DNA of 8,965 nt from Acidobacteriota bacterium (lineage in GTDB: Bacteria > Acidobacteriota > Terriglobia > Terriglobales > Acidobacteriaceae). How positions within the stretch are numbered: position 1 is the stretch's first letter; every line of letters begins with the position of its first letter. This document shows positions 6,011 through 8,965 of this stretch, piece by piece. Below the pieces are notes generated by a model, which saw only the letters and a program-made list of their open reading frames with translations, searched no databases and was not told the origin of the DNA. The position numbers and the translations under genes are program-made. The stretch is taken from assembly GCA_021799405.1 (NCBI GenBank), contig JAJZAL010000213.1, forward strand, positions 1-8,965, given 5' to 3'.

Positions 6011-6579
6011 ATCCGGTGGTCAGAGAAAACCTGCGCGATGCAATAGCGACGCTCAACCAAGCGGCCAGTCTGGAATCGGAAATGATCGCCGCAGCCGATG
6101 CCATCTCGAAGACTTTGCTCTCGGGAGAGAAATTGATGGCCTGCGGCAACGGCGGCAGCGCTGCCGATGCATCGCACCTGACAACGGAATTTGTCTGCCG
6201 CTTCAACCATGATCGCCGCCCCTATCCGGCAATTTCGTTGGCCGTCCATGGAGGCGACTTGACTGCCATAGGCAACGACTACTCCTTCGACGACGTATTC
6301 GCGCGGCAAATTCAAGCGTTCGGAAAGCCCGGCGATGTGCTGACGGCATTTACCACCAGCGGCAGAAGCGAGAATGTTCGCCGTGCCCTGGTAGCGGCGA
6401 TCGATCGGAAGATGAAGACGATTGCGTTTCTGGGCAGAGATGGCGGAACATGCGCGGGGCTGGCGGATATCGAACTGCTGGTGACCGGCAGCGTAATAGC
6501 CAGGATTCAGGAAGGCCATCAGTTCCTGTTCCATACCATCTGCGAAATGGTGGAAGAAAGATTGCAGACTCAGGGTTGA
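6007..6579 (+). CDS. gmhA: Sedoheptulose 7-phosphate isomerase
   Basis: A 190-residue SIS-domain enzyme that converts sedoheptulose 7-phosphate to D-glycero-D-manno-heptose 7-phosphate, the first committed step of ADP-heptose synthesis. The phosphate-binding motif CGNGGSAADA (46-55) and TTSGRSENV are present. The residues matching the zinc and active-site set of E. coli GmhA (H61, E65, Q172, H180) appear as H57, E61, Q168 and H176 with the same spacing. GNDYSFDDVFARQ matches GNDFGFNDIFSR in E. coli. Length is typical. AAGGA at 5996-6000 provides a good ribosome binding site, and the ATG overlaps the hldD stop. Gene order does not follow the reaction order: this first enzyme is encoded fourth. 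Confidence 0.95.
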   Translation: MNPVVRENLRDAIATLNQAASLESEMIAAADAISKTLLSGEKLMACGNGGSAADASHLTTEFVCRFNHDRRPYPAISLAVHGGDLTAIGNDYSFDDVFARQIQAFGKPGDVLTAFTTSGRSENVRRALVAAIDRKMKTIAFLGRDGGTCAGLADIELLVTGSVIARIQEGHQFLFHTICEMVEERLQTQG

Positions 6580-6607
6580 ACGGAAGCCCTCCGCGAGGTT
6601 TGCTTCG

Positions 6608-7837
6608 GTGAAGGCGTCAACGGTTGAAACGGGAACGGAACAGCAGCCCAATCGGCTGTTATGGGTGTTGTTTGCCTCCTATTTTACCTTTGGGATTGTT
6701 CTCAATGTGGTGGGAGTGGTCATCCCGATCCTGATTCATCAGTACCGCCTCAGTTTGTTTGCAGGAGGGTTGCTGGCCTTCGCCTTATACATACCTTTTG
6801 GGGTATGCTCAATCCCGGCTGGCTTGGCTGCGGACCGCTTTGGGGCGAAACCGGTCGTGATTTCCGGCGTTTTTTTGATGGCCGTGGGTTGTGGTGCTAT
6901 TCCGTGGGCCAACAGTTTCGCGACTATAACCTTTCTGGCATTTGTCATAGGCGCTGGCGTCGCTCTCTTGGAGACGGCCGGCAATCCGCTGGTCGCGCGT
7001 TTGGATCGTCGCGAGAATTACCATCGAAATCTCACGCTGACCATTGGCTTTTGTGGAGTTGGGGCCTTTGCCGGACCCTTCTGTCTCTCTGCCTTGCAGT
7101 CGCATGGACAGCCGTGGCAGCGGCTCTATGCATACTATGCATTGCTCTGCGCCATCCTGCTGGTTTTCCTGGCCCTCTCCAACTTTCCTGAACAAGCGAT
7201 TGTGGCCAGGGAAAGGCTTCGCTTGCGCGAGATCGTTGAACTTCTCGGGCACCCCATCGCGATCACCTATTTTCTGGCGGTATTTTTCTACGTAGGGGCG
7301 GAGGTAGGGACGGCATCCTGGATCGTAAAGTTTTTTCAGCAGGTCCATGGTCTGGGAGCGGAAAGGGCTGCCAACGCAAACCGGAATTTCTTCTTGCGCT
7401 ACCTGCCCGCTCTTCCGGTTCTGACAGTGTCCCTGTTTTGGGGACTACAGGGTCTTGGTCGTCTCACAAGTGGCCCTGGGATTCACAAGATCGGAGCACG
7501 TTCCATGCTGCGGCTGTATTCGCTGGGCGCTTTGGGTTCCCTGCTTCTTGCCATGTTCGCCTCGGTGAAATTCACGGCCTTCGGATTCGCTGCTTGCGGC
7601 TTCTTCACGTCTGTGCTTATCACGCTTCTGTTCAGCGGGGCCATTCACACCTTCAGCCAATCCCAGGGGGCCATCTCCGGATTGTTGATTACGGCATCGA
7701 TAGGGGGTGGGATCATTCCTCCCTTGGTGGGCTTGACTGCGGACCACTTTGGCCTTCGGATCGCAATGATGGTCCCTGCGCTCTGTTTTGTCTATGTGCT
7801 CGCAGTTTCGATGCTAGGGAAAGCCACCTATGAATGA
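6608..7837 (+). CDS. MFS sugar permease, FHS/FucP-like
   Basis: A 409-residue inner-membrane protein with about 12 hydrophobic segments, the first at roughly residues 17-42. The MFS motif A region appears as AADRFGAK (D76, R77). The FHS/FucP family hallmark LETAANP appears as LETAGNP, keeping the glutamate (E122) that corresponds to the proton-coupling Glu135 of E. coli FucP. The conserved FWGxxxxGR segment before TM9 appears as LFWGLQGLGR. In contrast, the first segment has no acidic residue where FucP has Asp46. A segment around residues 255-275 looks longer than usual. It probably imports a hexose-like sugar by proton symport; substrate unknown. The start is GTG at 6608, with GAGG at 6595-6598. 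It follows gmhA by 28 bases and its stop overlaps an alternative ATG of the ROK gene, so it belongs to the same operon. Confidence 0.8.
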   Translation: MKASTVETGTEQQPNRLLWVLFASYFTFGIVLNVVGVVIPILIHQYRLSLFAGGLLAFALYIPFGVCSIPAGLAADRFGAKPVVISGVFLMAVGCGAIPWANSFATITFLAFVIGAGVALLETAGNPLVARLDRRENYHRNLTLTIGFCGVGAFAGPFCLSALQSHGQPWQRLYAYYALLCAILLVFLALSNFPEQAIVARERLRLREIVELLGHPIAITYFLAVFFYVGAEVGTASWIVKFFQQVHGLGAERAANANRNFFLRYLPALPVLTVSLFWGLQGLGRLTSGPGIHKIGARSMLRLYSLGALGSLLLAMFASVKFTAFGFAACGFFTSVLITLLFSGAIHTFSQSQGAISGLLITASIGGGIIPPLVGLTADHFGLRIAMMVPALCFVYVLAVSMLGKATYE

Positions 7838-7868
7838 AGGACAAAGCCGGTACGATAGAGGAAGCAAA

Positions 7869-8825
7869 ATGTGGATTGGCGTGGACATCGGTGGAACTAA
7901 AACCGCGATTGTCCTTTCCTCGGAGCCACCCGCGATCCTTGCGCGGGTCGAATTTCCCACTTTGCCAGACCAAGGCCCCGCTAGGGCAGTGGATCTGATC
8001 CAGAAAAATATTCGACAGCTTCTTCATGCACAGGGTAGCCGCAAAATTCAACCTGGGGCCATTGGCGTAAGTTGCGGTGGGCCCTTGGATCGCACCTCGG
8101 GAGTGATCCAAGCGCCTCCGAATTTGCCCACATGGGTGGATGTCCCCATCACATCCGTCCTGCAACGAGAATTCAATATCGATTGCAGGCTGGAAAACGA
8201 TGCCAACGCCGGCGCTGTCGCTGAGTATCGATTTGGCGCGGGGCGCGGAACGCAGCACATGGTGTTCCTGACTATGGGGACTGGGATGGGTGCGGGCATC
8301 ATCGCAGATGGCCGTCTGTATCGCGGAGCATCGGACCAGGCTGGGGAGATCGGGCATGTTCGGCTTACCCGCTCCGGGCCGATCGGGTACAACAAAATCG
8401 GCTCGGTGGAGGGTTGGGCCAGCGGAGGAGGAATGGCCCAGGTGGCCTATCGAGAGGTCGCCGCTGCCATCCAGCATGGCGAAGCCACGACGATGTCCAC
8501 GAATTTTCATAACAACGGAATGCTTACTGCGAAGGACGTTGCCGAGGCCGCGCAGCAAGGGGACGAACTGGCGAAGCGGATTGTTCATAGTACGGGAATC
8601 CGGCTGGGAGAGGCATTGGCAATCCTTGTGGATGTCCTGAATCCAGAACGGATCGTCATCGGAGGACTGGCCATGCGCCTTGGCGAGGGCCTTTTGGCTC
8701 CCGCGCGGATAACAATGCAGCGGGAAGCGCTGTCCGTTTCTGCCAGGAACTGCCAGATTATACCCGCCGCATTGGGAGAACAAATCGGCGATATCGCGGC
8801 GATCTGCGTGGCGATGGCTTGTTAG
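7869..8825 (+). CDS. ROK-family sugar kinase (glucokinase-like)
   Basis: A 318-residue ROK protein, likely phosphorylating a sugar brought in by the adjacent permease. The ATP phosphate-binding motif DIGGTKT is at 6-12. The catalytic aspartate is D111 in LENDANAGAVAEY. TMGTGMGAGI, AGEIGH (E160, H163) and the late INVLNP/GG type motif (VDVLNPERIVIGG) follow. The usual ROK zinc site CxCGxxGCxE is present in outline but lacks all three cysteines: the aligned positions are I172, Y174 and S179, while G178, E181 and the following SG are kept. There is no N-terminal DNA-binding domain, so it is an enzyme and not a ROK repressor. AGAGGAAG at 7857-7864 supports ATG 7869. An upstream ATG at 7830, overlapping the permease stop, would add 13 residues. 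Candidate substrates include glucose, mannose, amino sugars or, given the operon, a heptulose; none is shown by sequence. Confidence 0.83.
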   Translation: MWIGVDIGGTKTAIVLSSEPPAILARVEFPTLPDQGPARAVDLIQKNIRQLLHAQGSRKIQPGAIGVSCGGPLDRTSGVIQAPPNLPTWVDVPITSVLQREFNIDCRLENDANAGAVAEYRFGAGRGTQHMVFLTMGTGMGAGIIADGRLYRGASDQAGEIGHVRLTRSGPIGYNKIGSVEGWASGGGMAQVAYREVAAAIQHGEATTMSTNFHNNGMLTAKDVAEAAQQGDELAKRIVHSTGIRLGEALAILVDVLNPERIVIGGLAMRLGEGLLAPARITMQREALSVSARNCQIIPAALGEQIGDIAAICVAMAC

Positions 8826-8826
8826 A

Positions 8827-8868
8827 ATGGTTGAGTTCTTACTGATCCGGCATGAAACGAATGCGTGA
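8827..8868 (+). pseudogene. Possible truncated start of a histidine phosphatase gene
   Basis: An ATG two bases after the ROK stop opens 13 codons reading MVEFLLIRHETNA and then TGA. FLLIRH.ET resembles the N-terminal catalytic motif LIRHGET of the histidine phosphatase (phosphoglycerate mutase-like) superfamily, without the glycine. Nothing of that family continues in any frame after 8868, and a transposase-like frame starts within 20 bases. This looks like a gene cut off soon after its start, probably by the adjacent insertion, but 13 residues are thin evidence and there is no clear ribosome binding site. Confidence 0.35.
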
Positions 8869-8885
8869 TTTCAACGTCTAACATG

Positions 8886-8899
8886 GCATGAGTTCATGC
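8886..8899. repeat. Short palindrome at the start of the terminal open frame
   Basis: GCATGA (8886-8891) and TCATGC (8894-8899) are perfect inverted repeats separated by GT. The palindrome overlaps the ATG at 8888. It could be part of an insertion-sequence end or a small hairpin over the start codon. It is too short to exclude chance. Confidence 0.25.
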
Positions 8900-8965
8900 G
8901 ATGGAAGGAAGTTGCCTGAGGCTGTGCTGAATGAGCGGCGCCGGCGGGCGGTCAAGATGGTTCTC
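8888..8965 (+). CDS. N-terminus of an IS630-like transposase (partial, runs off the edge)
   Basis: The frame from ATG 8888 stays open for 26 codons to the window end. Its peptide contains DGRKLPE and LNERRRRAVKMVL, resembling the DGRKL...RxRAV..V opening of the helix-turn-helix domain of IS630-type transposases. The helix-turn-helix itself and the DDE residues would lie beyond the edge. The ribosome binding site is unclear and I cannot identify the terminal inverted repeat. The resemblance is by eye from a short stretch, so confidence is moderate. If correct, it marks the right boundary of the heptose operon as a mobile-element insertion point. Confidence 0.42.
   Translation, partial: MSSCDGRKLPEAVLNERRRRAVKMVL

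Noticed and set aside
5938..6651. A 237-codon minus-strand open frame opposite gmhA
   Set aside because: It is fully antisense to gmhA, whose active-site residues are all present, and has no domain signal.
7713..8783. A 356-codon minus-strand open frame opposite the permease end and ROK gene
   Set aside because: It is long only because the opposite strand is GC-rich coding DNA. The ROK motifs are unmistakable on the plus strand and the minus-strand peptide resembles nothing.
1..8965. CRISPR array, tRNA or rRNA genes, toxin-antitoxin or phage-defence genes
   Set aside because: I found no regularly spaced repeats, no cloverleaf-like sequence and no defence-type domains on either strand.

Overview
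This window looks like chromosomal DNA of a Gram-negative bacterium that builds a heptose-containing envelope glycan such as lipopolysaccharide core. My best guess is Acidobacteriota (Terriglobia). That guess rests on the moderate-to-high GC, the GntR/LacI hybrid regulator, the style of the intergenic hairpins and the overall feel of the proteins. It is inference, not proof.

Layout. Positions 1-236 hold a stable GC-rich hairpin (69-87), a second, long imperfect hairpin (127-161) and the ribosome binding site of the first gene. Positions 237-1208 encode a secreted family 16 glycoside hydrolase. Convergent to it on the minus strand (2365-1259) lies a regulator with a GntR-type winged helix and a LacI-type sugar-sensing domain. 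Its natural start codon appears to be ATA rather than ATG. An AT-rich divergent regulatory region (2366-2541) with inverted repeats separates it from a compact plus-strand operon.

The operon (2542-8825) runs: a fusion of a PfkB/RfaE1-type sugar kinase with a HAD phosphatase; HldC, the ADP-heptose nucleotidyltransferase; HldD, the ADP-heptose 6-epimerase; GmhA, the sedoheptulose-7-phosphate isomerase; an FHS/FucP-type sugar permease; and a ROK sugar kinase. Several junctions overlap or are very short. GmhA, the kinase, a phosphatase, HldC and HldD are the five activities that turn sedoheptulose-7-phosphate into ADP-L-glycero-D-manno-heptose, so the operon can hold the complete pathway in four genes if the HAD domain replaces GmhB. 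In the usual HldE the kinase is fused to the nucleotidyltransferase. Here it is fused to a phosphatase and the nucleotidyltransferase stands alone next door.

The permease and ROK kinase suggest that uptake and phosphorylation of an external sugar are tied to heptose synthesis, perhaps under the divergent sugar-responsive regulator. The substrate cannot be read from the sequence. The window ends with a 13-residue open frame resembling the start of a histidine phosphatase, followed by what looks like the first codons of an IS630-type transposase running off the edge. The operon therefore appears to abut a mobile element.
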